Of a stretch of DNA of 64,000 nt, positions 1 through 8,902 are shown in pieces. Position 1 is the stretch's first letter; each line of letters opens with the position of its first letter. Source of the stretch: Brevibacterium sp. CCUG 69071 (GTDB taxonomy: Bacteria; Actinomycetota; Actinomycetes; Actinomycetales; Brevibacteriaceae); the NCBI RefSeq assembly GCF_021023135.1, contig NZ_PGFV01000001.1, positions 1,054,001-1,118,000 of the forward strand. Direction: 5' to 3'. The notes under the pieces were generated by a model. That model did no database searches. It was not told the origin of the DNA and worked only from the letters and a program-made list of their open reading frames with translations. Both the position numbers and the translations under genes were made by a program.

Positions 1-626
1 AGCAGGTCCTTGGTCACGCGCTTCTCGATGGACAGTCCGTGGTCCATGAGTTCGCAGTAGTAGTTCTCGGCTCCGAAGAGCTCGCGGTACTTCCCGGCCG
101 CGGCCTTTGCCTCGTCGTACTGGCCCAGGCGCAGGCGGGTCTGGATCTCCCCCGACGGGCAGCCCGTGGTCGCGATGAGTCCCTCGGAATAGGTTTCGAG
201 AAGATCCTGGTCGAGGCGCGGCCACTTCGCGGTCACCGAGTCCAGGGAGGCATAGGAGGAGGCCTTGAACAGGTTGCGCATGCCCGTGTTGTTCTTCGAC
301 AGCAGGGTCATGTGGGTGTAGAGACCGCCGCCGGAGAGGTCATCGCGCTTCTGCGATTCCTCGGTCCGCCACTTCACCCTGGTCTTGTCCCGGCGATCGG
401 TTCCGGGAGTCACATAGGCTTCGACGCCGATGATCGGTTTGATGTCGGCGGCTGTGGCCTGGGACCAGAAGTCGAAGGCTCCGAACAGGTAGCCGTGGTC
501 GGTCGTGGCGATGGCCGACATCCCTGAGGCCTTCGTCGCCGCCATGAGATCGCCGAGGCGGGCCGCACCGTCGAGCATGGAGTATTCGGTGTGGACGTGA
601 AGATGGACGAAGTCCTCGTTGGGCAC
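1..626 (-). CDS. dnaE: DNA polymerase III alpha subunit, N-terminal part (cut by window edge)
   Basis: This is the first ~208 residues of the replicative polymerase; the rest lies beyond the left edge. The N-terminus shows the PHP domain signature of DnaE (HLHVHTEYSMLDGAARL near residues 8-24, then ATTDHG and the GVEAYV stretch). I chose the GTG start at 626, which gives MPNEDFVHLH and has a GGGAAGG ribosome site 6-8 nt upstream. The upstream neighbour on the same strand is an RluA-family synthase with an 84-nt gap. The PHP domain of bacterial DnaE can have proofreading activity, but the metal ligands cannot all be checked in this fragment. Confidence 0.93.
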   Translation of the reverse strand, partial: MPNEDFVHLHVHTEYSMLDGAARLGDLMAATKASGMSAIATTDHGYLFGAFDFWSQATAADIKPIIGVEAYVTPGTDRRDKTRVKWRTEESQKRDDLSGGGLYTHMTLLSKNNTGMRNLFKASSYASLDSVTAKWPRLDQDLLETYSEGLIATTGCPSGEIQTRLRLGQYDEAKAAAGKYRELFGAENYYCELMDHGLSIEKRVTKDL

Positions 627-710
627 AGACTGCCTTCCCTCTGATATGACCGTTGCTGGTCCCTCAGCTTAGTCCATTCTGCGGCCGTGCGGAGCAGCTC
701 GCCGAGGTGC

Positions 711-1634
711 TCAGGGGGTGCGGATGCGGTCGATCGCGGTCTGCAGATCCTCGGGATATCCGCTCTCGAATTCCACCCACTGCTGCGTGTCGGGGTGGTG
801 GAAGCCGAGTTTGACGGCGTGCAGCCATTGCCGTTCGAGTCCGAGATCCTTGGCCAGGACCGGGTCGGCACCGTAGGGAAGATCACCTGCGCAGGGGTGC
901 TTCGTGGCGGAGAAGTGAACGCGGATCTGGTGTGTCCGTCCGGTCTCGAGATGGACCTCGACCAGGGAGGCGCGACGATGCGCTTCGAGCACCTCGTAGT
1001 GGGTGATCGCGTTCTTGCCGCCGCTGTGCACGGCGTAGAGGCCGTCGTGCCTGGGGTGGCGGGCGATGGGGGCGTCGATCGTGCCGAGCACCGGGTCGGG
1101 AAGGCCCTGCACGACGGCATGGTAGGTCTTCTCGACGGTGCGGTCTTTGAAGGCGCGCTTGAGCACGCTGTAGGCGTATTCGCTCTTCGCGATCACCATC
1201 AGCCCGGAGGTTCCGACGTCGAGGCGCTGGACGATTCCCTGTCGTTCGGGTGCCCCGGAGGTGGCGATCCGGTAGCCGGCGGCGGCGAGCCCGCCGACGA
1301 CGGTGCGACCGGTCCAACCGAGTGCCGGATGGGCGGCCACGCCGACGGGTTTGTCGACGACGATGAAGGCGTCTTCGTCGTGGACGATCCGCATCCCGGG
1401 GACGGGATCGGCCACCACTTCGAGGGGCCGCCTGGGTTCGGGCATCATGATGTCGAGTCGTTCGCCGGCGATGACCCGATCGGATTTGCCCACGGCGCGT
1501 CCTGACATCTGCACTCCACCGTCGGCGCAGATGTCGGCGACGGCGGTGCGGGAGAGTCCGAGCAGCTTCGACAGCGCGGAATCGACACGCTGGCCTTCGA
1601 GGCCTTCGGGGACGAGGATGGAACGTTCACTCAT
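711..1634 (-). CDS. RluA/RluD-family 23S rRNA pseudouridine synthase
   Basis: A 307-residue enzyme that isomerises uridines in large-subunit rRNA. An N-terminal S4-like RNA-binding region (residues 1-80) leads into the catalytic domain. The signature HRLD-type loop is present as QRLDVGTSGLMVIAK, with Asp as the catalytic residue, followed by the ETGRTHQIRVHF motif. Its ATG overlaps the 3' end of lspA by 8 nt, so the two are very likely cotranscribed, an arrangement common in bacteria. The exact target (RluD-like 1911/1915/1917 or other) cannot be read from sequence alone. Confidence 0.93.
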   Translation of the reverse strand: MSERSILVPEGLEGQRVDSALSKLLGLSRTAVADICADGGVQMSGRAVGKSDRVIAGERLDIMMPEPRRPLEVVADPVPGMRIVHDEDAFIVVDKPVGVAAHPALGWTGRTVVGGLAAAGYRIATSGAPERQGIVQRLDVGTSGLMVIAKSEYAYSVLKRAFKDRTVEKTYHAVVQGLPDPVLGTIDAPIARHPRHDGLYAVHSGGKNAITHYEVLEAHRRASLVEVHLETGRTHQIRVHFSATKHPCAGDLPYGADPVLAKDLGLERQWLHAVKLGFHHPDTQQWVEFESGYPEDLQTAIDRIRTP

Positions 1635-2172
1635 GTGTGTCCTCTTTCACGCGCTTGGAGTCGGAGCCGTCGAGTTCGATGCCTTTGAGGCTGGCGATCA
1701 CCAGCGTGACCGCTGCGGCAGTGATCGCGATGTCGGCGACATTGCAGATGAACAGAGACAGGTCGATGAAGTCGACGACTGCTCCGTGCAGGAATCCGGG
1801 TTGGCGGAAGAGTCGGTCGACGAGGTTGCCGAAGAGTCCGCCGAGCAGGAGGCCGAGGCCGATCGCCCAGGTCCGGGACGCCAGCTTGCGGGAGAGCACG
1901 ATGATCGCGATGAAGACGCCGATGGCGATGAGCGGGAACACCCACGTCACTCCCGATCCCAGGCCGAGAGCGGCCCCGGGGTTGCGGTAGAAGGTGAAGC
2001 CGGCCAGAGAGCCGAGCACTGGAACCGGCGGATGCCCTTCGAGGAGGGTGACTGCGAGGAACTTCGTGAGCTGATCGACGACCAGCACGAGTGCTGCGAT
2101 CCCGAACAGTACGGCGAGCATCGTGGAGCGCGATCGTTTCGCCCGGGAGGCAACATCATTCATTCGGATCAT
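1627..2172 (-). CDS. lspA: Lipoprotein signal peptidase (signal peptidase II)
   Basis: A 181-residue inner-membrane aspartyl protease that removes signal peptides from lipidated prolipoproteins. It has four hydrophobic segments. The conserved boxes are NPGAALGLGSG in the middle, GNLVDRL carrying the first catalytic Asp, and VVDFIDL followed by NVADIAI carrying the second. The start at 2172 is chosen over the ATG nine bases downstream because a GGTGAG stretch lies upstream of it. Likely substrates in this window are the lipoproteins starting at 29293 and 55509. Confidence 0.93.
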   Translation of the reverse strand: MIRMNDVASRAKRSRSTMLAVLFGIAALVLVVDQLTKFLAVTLLEGHPPVPVLGSLAGFTFYRNPGAALGLGSGVTWVFPLIAIGVFIAIIVLSRKLASRTWAIGLGLLLGGLFGNLVDRLFRQPGFLHGAVVDFIDLSLFICNVADIAITAAAVTLVIASLKGIELDGSDSKRVKEDTHE

Positions 2173-2320
2173 TCTAGCTCACCGGGCATCCAGACGAGGA
2201 CCCCGCGGTACCGGGCGGCACGTACCCGACGCATGGATGACTCGTTGGCACGACCCTGCGACCCCGGAGGACCGGAAGCACCGAGCCACCGCCTCCACAC
2301 CTGCGTGTCCCGGATACGAG

Positions 2321-2356
2321 CGAGGCCCGGGAACTCATATGAGTACCCGGGCCTCG
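2321..2356 (-). terminator. Hairpin terminator downstream of divIVA
   Basis: A 36-nt near-perfect inverted repeat starting 18 nt after the divIVA stop. Arms of 11 GC-rich pairs (CGAGGCCCGGG / CCCGGGCCTCG) enclose the palindrome ACTCATATGAGT with one A/A mismatch on each side. There is no T tract, as is usual for actinobacterial terminators. It separates divIVA from the lspA operon. Confidence 0.65.
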
Positions 2357-2373
2357 GATGTCGCTATGCGAGA

Positions 2374-3207
2374 TCAGAGCTTGTGGTTCGAGGTGCCCAG
2401 CGGGTTGTTCCCGTCGAGGGTTTCCGGAGCCAGGCTCGTGGAGTTCTCGAGATCGCGCAGCTGATCATTGAGGTAGCTCTTGAGGCGAGTGCGGTACTGG
2501 CGTTCGAAGTTCGAGAGCTGATCGATGGAGCGTTCCAGCGTCGACTTCTGCGACTCGAGGGTCGACAGCGTCTCGTCGCGCTTCGATTCGGCCTTGCCGA
2601 CGATGTCGGCGGCTTCCTTCTCCGCACCCTTGATGAGTTCGTCGCGCTTGCGCTCACCTTCGGCGACGTGCTCGTCGTGGACGCGCTGTGCCAGTGCGAT
2701 GAGGCCGTGGGCGTCGCCGTCCGAGGCGGCCGCGCCGAGCCCGAGTCCAGCGGCGGTGCCGGCTGCGCCGGCGGTCGCCGCAGGGGCGGCGTTGGCAGAA
2801 GGAGCCGGCTCGCTCTGCTGCGGAGCGGGTGCGGCTTCCTTGACGACGGGAGCCTGAGTCTGTTCTTCGGCGACCGGTGCTGCGGGAGCCTCGGGTGCCT
2901 TCTCTGCCTTCGGTGCCGGGGCTTCGGTGGCCTCGGACGGAGCGGGGACGGCGGCAGGCATGGCCTGCGTCGCGTCGGCATCCTGAACCGGAGCGGCAGG
3001 AGCGGAAGCGCCGCCTGCTTCGAGTTCCTTCACACGCTGTTCAGCGGTGGAGAGCTTCTGACGCAGTTCGTCGTTCTCCTGGTAGAGACGACGAATCTCT
3101 ACGACAACCTCGTCGAGGAAATCGTCGACTTCATCCTGGTCGTACCCGTCGCGGAACTTCACATGCTGGAACCGCTTGTTTACTACGTCTTCAGGCGTGA
3201 GCGCCAT
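2374..3207 (-). CDS. divIVA: Polar growth and septum placement protein DivIVA (Wag31)
   Basis: A 277-residue cytoplasmic coiled-coil scaffold that senses negatively curved membrane at poles and septa and recruits the wall elongation machinery. Residues 1-65 match the conserved DivIVA N-domain (MALTPEDVVNKRFQHVKFRDGY). Residues 66-170 are an Ala/Pro/Glu-rich linker, and 175-255 form a second long coiled coil. The gene stands apart from sepF and yggT behind a 350-nt intergenic region but keeps the usual actinobacterial position next to ftsZ. A GGTGA ribosome site precedes the ATG. Confidence 0.95.
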   Translation of the reverse strand: MALTPEDVVNKRFQHVKFRDGYDQDEVDDFLDEVVVEIRRLYQENDELRQKLSTAEQRVKELEAGGASAPAAPVQDADATQAMPAAVPAPSEATEAPAPKAEKAPEAPAAPVAEEQTQAPVVKEAAPAPQQSEPAPSANAAPAATAGAAGTAAGLGLGAAASDGDAHGLIALAQRVHDEHVAEGERKRDELIKGAEKEAADIVGKAESKRDETLSTLESQKSTLERSIDQLSNFERQYRTRLKSYLNDQLRDLENSTSLAPETLDGNNPLGTSNHKL

Positions 3208-3561
3208 GAGGTCACCTTTGGTCGATCTGCAATCATTACGCTGCCGCCCCGAAGGACGACTTCAACGTCACATTAGCGTAACACCTGCGGTCCTGTCGTG
3301 CAGAAATGCCGTGTCACACCGTCAATGACGAAGTTTTCCGACTCGAGACTAACAACATTCCGAACGCTTCGGCCAACCGAGTCCACCAAGCTTCATGCTC
3401 GAACCGGTTCGAGCGGCATCTGCTCGAGTTCGTTCACCCGGGGACCAATTCGCTCGTTCACCCGGAGACCAGACCGCCGGTGTGATACGGACTCCCACTC
3501 CGGTGTGAAACGAACTCACCCAAGGGAGCGAGCCGGACTCACGCTCCGCTGGAAGCCGGGC
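3208..3561. promoter_or_regulatory. 354-nt intergenic region upstream of divIVA with palindrome and repeats
   Basis: No gene is evident. It must hold the divIVA promoter (minus strand, right end of the gene) and the end of the yggT transcript. Visible structure: a perfect 18-bp palindrome GCTCGAACCGGTTCGAGC at 3397-3414, and an 18-bp direct repeat, TCGTTCACCCGG followed by GGACCA or AGACCA, at 3430-3447 and 3454-3471 (24-bp period). The palindrome could be an operator; nothing in the window says for which regulator. Confidence 0.5.
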
Positions 3562-3861
3562 TCATACTCCCGTGCGGGAGAGGTTGAACAGCACGGAGGC
3601 GAGGATCTGGATGCCGATGAGCAGGACGATGAACCCGAGATCGAGAGACACCTGGCCCAGTCGCAGCGGCGGGATCACCTTGCGCAGCAGGCGCAGCGGC
3701 GGGTCCGTCAGCGTGTAGACGATCTCGGCCAGGACGAGGAAGAAGCCTGCCGGCTTCCAGTCGCGGGAGAAGACCTGCACGAGGTCGAGGACGACCCGCG
3801 CGAGGAGAACATAGACATAAAGGCTGAGTGCCGTGCCGAGGATGTAGAAGATGATGGCCAC
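3562..3861 (-). CDS. YggT family membrane protein
   Basis: A 99-residue membrane protein with two hydrophobic segments (about residues 2-25 and 70-90) separated by a conserved TDPPLRLLRKVIPP stretch typical of the YggT/YlmG family. The start is GTG at 3861 with GGGAA 5 nt upstream. In actinobacteria it sits between sepF and divIVA, and it is thought to act in division or envelope organisation, but its biochemical role is unknown. The clear placement between sepF and divIVA supports the call. Confidence 0.9.
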   Translation of the reverse strand: MAIIFYILGTALSLYVYVLLARVVLDLVQVFSRDWKPAGFFLVLAEIVYTLTDPPLRLLRKVIPPLRLGQVSLDLGFIVLLIGIQILASVLFNLSRTGV

Positions 3862-4001
3862 GTGGTTCCCTCGCGCCTTTCGTTGCTGCTGTCGCTGACT
3901 GAATCTCGAGTCTCAAGCCTAACGGCTCGACCTGAAGAAGAGGTGAGAGGACCCCGACCCGGCTCAGGTGGCCGCGCCGGTGTCCTCGACTGTGGACTCG
4001 C

Positions 4002-4538
4002 TCAGCTCTGGTTGAAGAAGCTCGCCTGCGTGTCGGGATCGGCTTCGCTCTCGCCGCTGACTTCGATGCTCTCCGGGGTCAGCAGGAAGACCTTGTTCGT
4101 CACGCGTTCGATCGACCCGTGCAGGCCGAAGATCAGGCCGGCGGAGAAGTCGACGAGGCGCTTCGAGTTGTTCTCGTCCATCTCCGAGAGGTTCATGATC
4201 ACCGGGGTGCCCTCGCGGAAGGCAGCACCGATGACCATGGCGTCGTTGTAGCTGCGGGGGTGGATGGTCTTGATGCGATTCATTGAGATTCCTGGCGCCG
4301 GGGTGTCTACGGGACGAATCGGTGTGGGGTGGATCGGCGTCACCTGCGCGGGTGCCCGGTGCTCTTCCACGGGTGCGTAGTCGTCACCGGGTTCGTCATA
4401 GGTCTCGACGACCTCACGGTCACGTCGGTCCGAGTCACGGCGATCGGACTCACGACGGTCGGACTCACGACGGTCGAGGGTCTCGTCCTCTTCTTCGACG
4501 AAACCCAGGTATTCCAGCGTCTTCTTGATTGCTGACAT
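4002..4538 (-). CDS. sepF: Cell division protein SepF
   Basis: A 178-residue FtsZ-binding protein that tethers the Z ring to the membrane in actinobacteria, which lack FtsA. The N-terminus ([13 protein letters not shown]) is the expected membrane-binding amphipathic helix. Residues 22-40 are an unusual run of charged [10 protein letters not shown] pentapeptides. The SepF core domain lies at about 84-165 ([20 protein letters not shown], then the [10 protein letters not shown] strand). It lies between pgeF and yggT, so it belongs to the ftsZ downstream group. Confidence 0.95.
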   Translation of the reverse strand: MSAIKKTLEYLGFVEEEDETLDRRESDRRESDRRDSDRRDREVVETYDEPGDDYAPVEEHRAPAQVTPIHPTPIRPVDTPAPGISMNRIKTIHPRSYNDAMVIGAAFREGTPVIMNLSEMDENNSKRLVDFSAGLIFGLHGSIERVTNKVFLLTPESIEVSGESEADPDTQASFFNQS

Positions 4539-4615
4539 GTCTTCGCTCCTCGGCCTTCGGCACTTGCTCGCCTGTCGCCCAAACTATCGCAGTCGGCAGC
4601 TGCGACAGGTGAGTC

Positions 4616-5374
4616 TCATGGGTGTGTCGTGGAGTTTTCTTCTTCCAACCAGACGACTCCGGCGAACCGTCCGGTTCGCTGCTGCCTCCGATAGGAGAAC
4701 AGGTCGTCCGATTCCTTCGTGCAGGTCCGGGAGAAATGGTCGATGGCCACTCCCTCCCGGCGCAGCTGCTCGGCCACGGCTCCGGCCACGTCGATCGCCG
4801 GGGTTCCGGTCACCGACACCGAGGCGGCCACGGGTTCGACCGCGGCGACTTCGTCTCGGAGTTCGCCCGGCACTTCGTAGCAGCGCGGGCAGACGGAGGG
4901 TCCGATCACGGCGTGGATGTCGCCCGCCCCGAGCTCGCGCATGTTCGCCACGGTCTCACCGACCACTCCCGCGGACATCCCGGGACGTCCCGCGTGGATG
5001 GCGGCGATGATGCCCGTCGTGGTGTCGGCGAGCATGATCGGGGTGCAGTCGGCGACCATGATCGCCAAACCGATTCCCGGCACCGAGGTGACCTGGGCGT
5101 CGGCTTCGACCGGTGCCTCCCGCAGGCGCTCCGGTCTCTCGATCGTGTGCACCCGGGTCCCGTGGATCTGGGACACGAACGCCAACCGTTCCCCGCTCAG
5201 CCCCAGGACCTGGGCCAGCGCGGCACGATTGGCGGCGACGAGTTCGTCATCGTCACCGACATGGCGGGCCAGGTTGAACGAGGAGAAGTCCCCGCTCGAG
5301 TACCCGCCGTGTCGGTCCGTGAAGGCGACGTGTGCGTTCAGCCTGCCCGGGATGACGAACCGCGAGTGCAGCAT
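4616..5374 (-). CDS. pgeF: Peptidoglycan editing factor PgeF (YfiH/laccase-domain family)
   Basis: A 252-residue member of the multicopper polyphenol oxidase-like fold family. E. coli YfiH was renamed PgeF for correcting misincorporated amino acids in the wall peptide, and other members have purine nucleoside phosphorylase-like activity. Family marks include FVSQIHGTRV with the metal-site His, MVADCTPI with the Cys, and AAIHAGRPGM with the second His. The start lies one base after the ftsZ stop (TGACATG), so it is translationally coupled to ftsZ, the standard Gram-positive arrangement. Confidence 0.9.
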   Translation of the reverse strand: MLHSRFVIPGRLNAHVAFTDRHGGYSSGDFSSFNLARHVGDDDELVAANRAALAQVLGLSGERLAFVSQIHGTRVHTIERPERLREAPVEADAQVTSVPGIGLAIMVADCTPIMLADTTTGIIAAIHAGRPGMSAGVVGETVANMRELGAGDIHAVIGPSVCPRCYEVPGELRDEVAAVEPVAASVSVTGTPAIDVAGAVAEQLRREGVAIDHFSRTCTKESDDLFSYRRQQRTGRFAGVVWLEEENSTTHP

Positions 5375-5375
5375 G

Positions 5376-6566
5376 TCACTTGAGGAAGTCGGGAATGTCG
5401 AGGTCGTTGTCGAGACTCGAGGTGCTGCGTTCGCTCGGCAGCGAGGTCGGGATCTGGTGCTCGTCTCCGCTGCGCGACTGCTCGGTCTCGATCTCTCCGG
5501 TCTCGACCTTCGATGCTCCGGACTCGCCGATCAGCGGCGACTCGGCTTCAGCCTCGGCGGGGGCGGCTGCGGGAACCGCGGCGGGGATGGTCTCCCCCAC
5601 GGTCACCTCCTGGCCCGGGCCGGTGTTGTCGAAGCCGGCGGCGATGACGGTGACCCGGCATTCGTCGCCGATGTTGTCGTCGATGACGGCACCGAAGATG
5701 ATGTTCGCCTCGGGGTGGGCGGCTTCCTGGACCAGACGTGCGGCCTCGTTGACCTCGAACAGGCCGAGGTCGGCTCCACCCTGGATGCAGAAGAGCACAC
5801 CGTGGGCGCCGTCGATGCTGGCTTCGAGCAGCGGGGAGGCGATGGCCGATTCGGCCGCCTGGACCGCGCGGTCGTCGCCGGTGGCGGCACCGATGCCCAT
5901 GAGGGCGGTGCCGGCATCCTGCATGACCGACTTGACGTCGGCGAAGTCGAGGTTGATCAGTCCGGGAACCGAGATGAGGTCGGTGATGCCCTGGACACCG
6001 GAGCGCAGCACCTCATCGGCGGAACGGAAGGCCTCGACGACGGAGACGCTGCGATCGGAGATCGAGAGCAGACGGTCGTTCGGGATGACGATGAGGGTGT
6101 CGACCTCTTCGCGCAGTGCGGCGATGCCGGCTTCGGCCTGCGCGGAACGGCGACGTCCCTCGAAGGTGAACGGGCGGGTGACGACGCCGATGGTCAGTGC
6201 GCCCAGCGAGCGGGCCACACGGGCGACGACGGGTGCGGCACCGGTTCCGGTGCCACCGCCCTCACCGGCGGTGACGAAGACCATGTCGGCGCCTTCGAGG
6301 GCGTCGCGGATGGCCTCTTCGGAGGAGTCCGCGGCCTTCCGGCCGATCTCCGGATCGGCTCCGGCGCCGAGGCCGCGGGTCTGGTCGCGCCCGATCTCGA
6401 GCTTGACGTCGGCGTCCGAGAGCACGAGTGCCTGGGCGTCGGTGTTGATTGCGATGAACTCCACGCCCCGCAGGCCGACGTCGATCATCCTCTGCACAGC
6501 GTTGACACCACCGCCGCCGGTACCGGCAACCTTGATATCCGCTCCGGATTGTGGGAATTCAGCCAA
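5376..6566 (-). CDS. ftsZ: Cell division GTPase FtsZ
   Basis: The tubulin-like GTPase that forms the Z ring. I take the TTG at 6566 as start (396 residues, N-terminus [13 protein letters not shown]), because an AGGAA site lies 6-10 nt upstream and because this length matches the family. An ATG at 6590 would add 8 residues. The GTP-binding loop GGGTGTG is at residues 103-109, preceded by FVTAGEG. The C-terminal tail [10 protein letters not shown] is the conserved peptide that contacts partners such as SepF. Between these is a Pro/Ala/Glu-rich linker of about 60 residues. Confidence 0.96.
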   Translation of the reverse strand: MAEFPQSGADIKVAGTGGGGVNAVQRMIDVGLRGVEFIAINTDAQALVLSDADVKLEIGRDQTRGLGAGADPEIGRKAADSSEEAIRDALEGADMVFVTAGEGGGTGTGAAPVVARVARSLGALTIGVVTRPFTFEGRRRSAQAEAGIAALREEVDTLIVIPNDRLLSISDRSVSVVEAFRSADEVLRSGVQGITDLISVPGLINLDFADVKSVMQDAGTALMGIGAATGDDRAVQAAESAIASPLLEASIDGAHGVLFCIQGGADLGLFEVNEAARLVQEAAHPEANIIFGAVIDDNIGDECRVTVIAAGFDNTGPGQEVTVGETIPAAVPAAAPAEAEAESPLIGESGASKVETGEIETEQSRSGDEHQIPTSLPSERSTSSLDNDLDIPDFLK

Positions 6567-6638
6567 GTCGGTTCCTCGTCTCACGCGCATCATCCACGCA
6601 TCTTCTGCGTGCACATTCGGTCGGTGTTCTCTGCCCCG

Positions 6639-6668
6639 AGGCTATTGGCCGGGGCAGGAGTGCTGCAA
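6639..6668 (-). promoter_or_regulatory. ftsZ: Candidate ftsZ promoter
   Basis: In the 172-nt gap between ftsQ and ftsZ, the minus strand shows TTGCAG (6668-6663), an 18-nt spacer and TAGCCT (6644-6639), a fair match to the actinobacterial housekeeping pattern. ftsZ usually has its own promoters inside the dcw cluster. Start-site mapping has not been done here; the call rests on motif and position. Confidence 0.42.
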
Positions 6669-6738
6669 CCATTCTCGCCGGAGTGTCGGACTTCGGCCAA
6701 ACTTCAGCTCCGGTGTGTCGGGGCCAATGCGATTGTTT

Positions 6739-7494
6739 TCAGTTGGTCACGGGCACAGAGGGCACGGAGACGTCGATATCAGTGCGTCCGTCCTCGGCCA
6801 GCTGCACCGCCGTGCGCATCTTCAGGCTCGCACTCGTCGAGTCCCCGAAGACCACCTTCGCCTTCGTCTCACCGGTGCCGATTTCCCCGGTGATGGTGTT
6901 CTCGTCCTTCGCTTCGATGGTGGTCACCTCCCGGCGGAGTTCGGGACGCAGCTCGGCCATGAATCGGATCACGGCGGCCGCGGTCTCCTGGTCGGGTGCC
7001 CCACCCGAGTCGCCGAGGACCGTCACGCCCTTCGGGGCGGTGTCGACGGTGCCCAGGTCCACCGCCTCGGCGTCGTAGAGGGTGAAGCCGGCGTCCTCGG
7101 TGATGGCGAGGACCGGGGTCCGGTCGGTGATCTCGATGTTCAGCGTCCGCGGTCCCCCGTAGTGGACGGAGGCCTCCTGGGCTCGGGGGAACTCCTTGAG
7201 CACCGCCTTCTCGATCTTTCCGGGGCGGATCTGCGGCAGCGGTGTGCCGCCGCTGGTGTCGATGACGGAGGCGGCCACCTCGTCGTGATCGACGAGCTTG
7301 CTGCCGGAGACCTCGACCTTCTCGAGACCGAGCAGGGGTGAGAACCAGGCCACGGCCGCGACCGCGAGCACCGCGAGGATGATGCCGATGGACAGCAAGC
7401 GTCTGCGCCAGAGCTGCTGCTTCCGGGCCCGGATGACGCCGGTGAGATCCGCTGTGGAATTGTCATCGGTGCGTGCTTCGGGAAGGGGCACCAT
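6739..7494 (-). CDS. ftsQ: Cell division protein FtsQ
   Basis: A 251-residue bitopic divisome protein. A cytoplasmic N-terminus ends in basic residues (RARKQQLWRRR). One transmembrane helix (about 33-52) is followed by a POTRA domain starting at LEKVEVSGSKLVDHDEV (about 58-130) and the FtsQ/DivIB beta domain. It connects FtsL/FtsB-type proteins to the septal synthase. It lies 5 nt downstream of murC's stop in the order murC-ftsQ-ftsZ; no ddl gene separates murC and ftsQ here. Confidence 0.92.
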   Translation of the reverse strand: MVPLPEARTDDNSTADLTGVIRARKQQLWRRRLLSIGIILAVLAVAAVAWFSPLLGLEKVEVSGSKLVDHDEVAASVIDTSGGTPLPQIRPGKIEKAVLKEFPRAQEASVHYGGPRTLNIEITDRTPVLAITEDAGFTLYDAEAVDLGTVDTAPKGVTVLGDSGGAPDQETAAAVIRFMAELRPELRREVTTIEAKDENTITGEIGTGETKAKVVFGDSTSASLKMRTAVQLAEDGRTDIDVSVPSVPVTN

Positions 7495-7499
7495 GGGCC

Positions 7500-8900
7500 T
7501 CAGCTCTCCAGAGCGGTGAGCAGCTCGGGTCCGAGGATCGTCACGTCACCGGCGCCGACGGTGAGCACGAGGTCCCCGGGGCGCACGCGTTCGGCGACGT
7601 AGGGCACCGCGGCGGCGAACGACTCGATGAAGGTCACGTGCTCGTGCGGGACCCGGTCGGCGATGAGCGCTCCGGTGACTCCGGGAACAGGGTCCTCACG
7701 GGCCGGGAACACATCGAGCACGACGACCTCGTCGGCGAGTCCGAGGGCCTGGCCGAACTCCTCCCGGAACTCCATGGTCCGCGAGTACAGGTGCGGTTGG
7801 AAGATCGCCCACACCCGTCCCTCGTCGGTGACGACCCCACGGGCGGCGCTGAGCACCGCTCGCAGCTCGGTGGGGTGGTGGGCGTAGTCGTCGATGACCC
7901 GCACGCCTGCGGCGATGCCGCGTTCCTCGAAGCGTCGACGCGTGCCGCCGTAGCCGCCGAGTCCGGCCGCGGCCTTGACGATGTCCGCGCCGAGGCTGTG
8001 GGCCACGGCGATCGCGGCCGTGGCGTTGAGTGCGTTGTGCTTGCCGGGCTGGCGCAGGGCCACCGCCAGCGGTTCGGCGTGGCCGGGCACGTCGAGGACG
8101 AATTCGGAGCCGAGTCCCGATTCGAGATCGCGGAGAACGATGTCGGCGGTCTCCGCGGTTCCGTAGAGCAGGACTTCGGCCCCGGAGGCGCGGGCCTGGG
8201 TGGCGACATCGAGGGACCCGGCGTCGTCGGCGCAGGCGATGATCGTGCCTCCGCGGGCCTGGATGCCGTTGCAGAATTCGATGAAGGCCTCCCGCACCTT
8301 CTCGGCGGTCCCGTAGTGGTCGAGGTGGTCGGCCTCGACGTTGGTGAGGATGCCGATGGCGGGTTCGTAGAGCAGGAAGGACCCGTCGGATTCGTCCGCC
8401 TCGGCGACGAAGACGTCCCCGGTGCCCAGGTGCGCATTCGTGCCCGTGGTAGAGAGCACTCCCCCGATGACGAACGACGGGTCGAGGCCGCAGGCCTGGA
8501 GCGCCACCGTGGTCATCGAGGTCGTCGTGGTCTTGCCGTGGGTGCCGGCGACGGCCACGGCCCGACGTTCGAGCATGAGGGAGGCCAGCGCACCGGAGCG
8601 GTGGAGGATCCGCAGCCCCCGGCGCTGCGCTTCGAGCAGCTCCGGATTGTCCTTGCGGATGGCCGAGGAGATGACGAGGGTGTCGGCGGCGCCGAGGTTG
8701 TCCGCCGCATGCCCGATCGCGACCTTGGCGCCGAGGGTCCGCAGGACCTCGACGACGGCGGATTCCTTGGCGTCCGAGCCGGACACGGACACTCCGTTCA
8801 TGACCATGATGCGGGCGATTCCGGACATGCCGGAGCCGCCGATGCCGATGAAGTGGACGGCGCCGAGTTCGGTGGCGGGGACGATCTGGGACGTGCTCAT
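7500..8900 (-). CDS. murC: UDP-N-acetylmuramate--L-alanine ligase
   Basis: A 466-residue cytoplasmic Mur ligase that adds the first amino acid to UDP-MurNAc with ATP. The N-terminal Rossmann motif FIGIGGSGMSGIA is near residue 17, and the ATP loop AVAGTHGKTTTTSM is near 110. The central acid and His residues follow in EADESDGSF. The open frame continues 150 codons upstream, but that part is only an antisense-type shadow of murG. The ATG at 8900 sits 2 nt after the murG stop and gives the normal family length. Confidence 0.96.
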   Translation of the reverse strand: MSTSQIVPATELGAVHFIGIGGSGMSGIARIMVMNGVSVSGSDAKESAVVEVLRTLGAKVAIGHAADNLGAADTLVISSAIRKDNPELLEAQRRGLRILHRSGALASLMLERRAVAVAGTHGKTTTTSMTTVALQACGLDPSFVIGGVLSTTGTNAHLGTGDVFVAEADESDGSFLLYEPAIGILTNVEADHLDHYGTAEKVREAFIEFCNGIQARGGTIIACADDAGSLDVATQARASGAEVLLYGTAETADIVLRDLESGLGSEFVLDVPGHAEPLAVALRQPGKHNALNATAAIAVAHSLGADIVKAAAGLGGYGGTRRRFEERGIAAGVRVIDDYAHHPTELRAVLSAARGVVTDEGRVWAIFQPHLYSRTMEFREEFGQALGLADEVVVLDVFPAREDPVPGVTGALIADRVPHEHVTFIESFAAAVPYVAERVRPGDLVLTVGAGDVTILGPELLTALES

Positions 8901-8902
8901 GT

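Noticed and set aside
4917-7341. Long plus-strand frames opposite ftsZ and ftsQ
   Set aside because: Composition is that of reverse-complement coding sequence; no ribosome site or domain, and the minus strand has certain genes.
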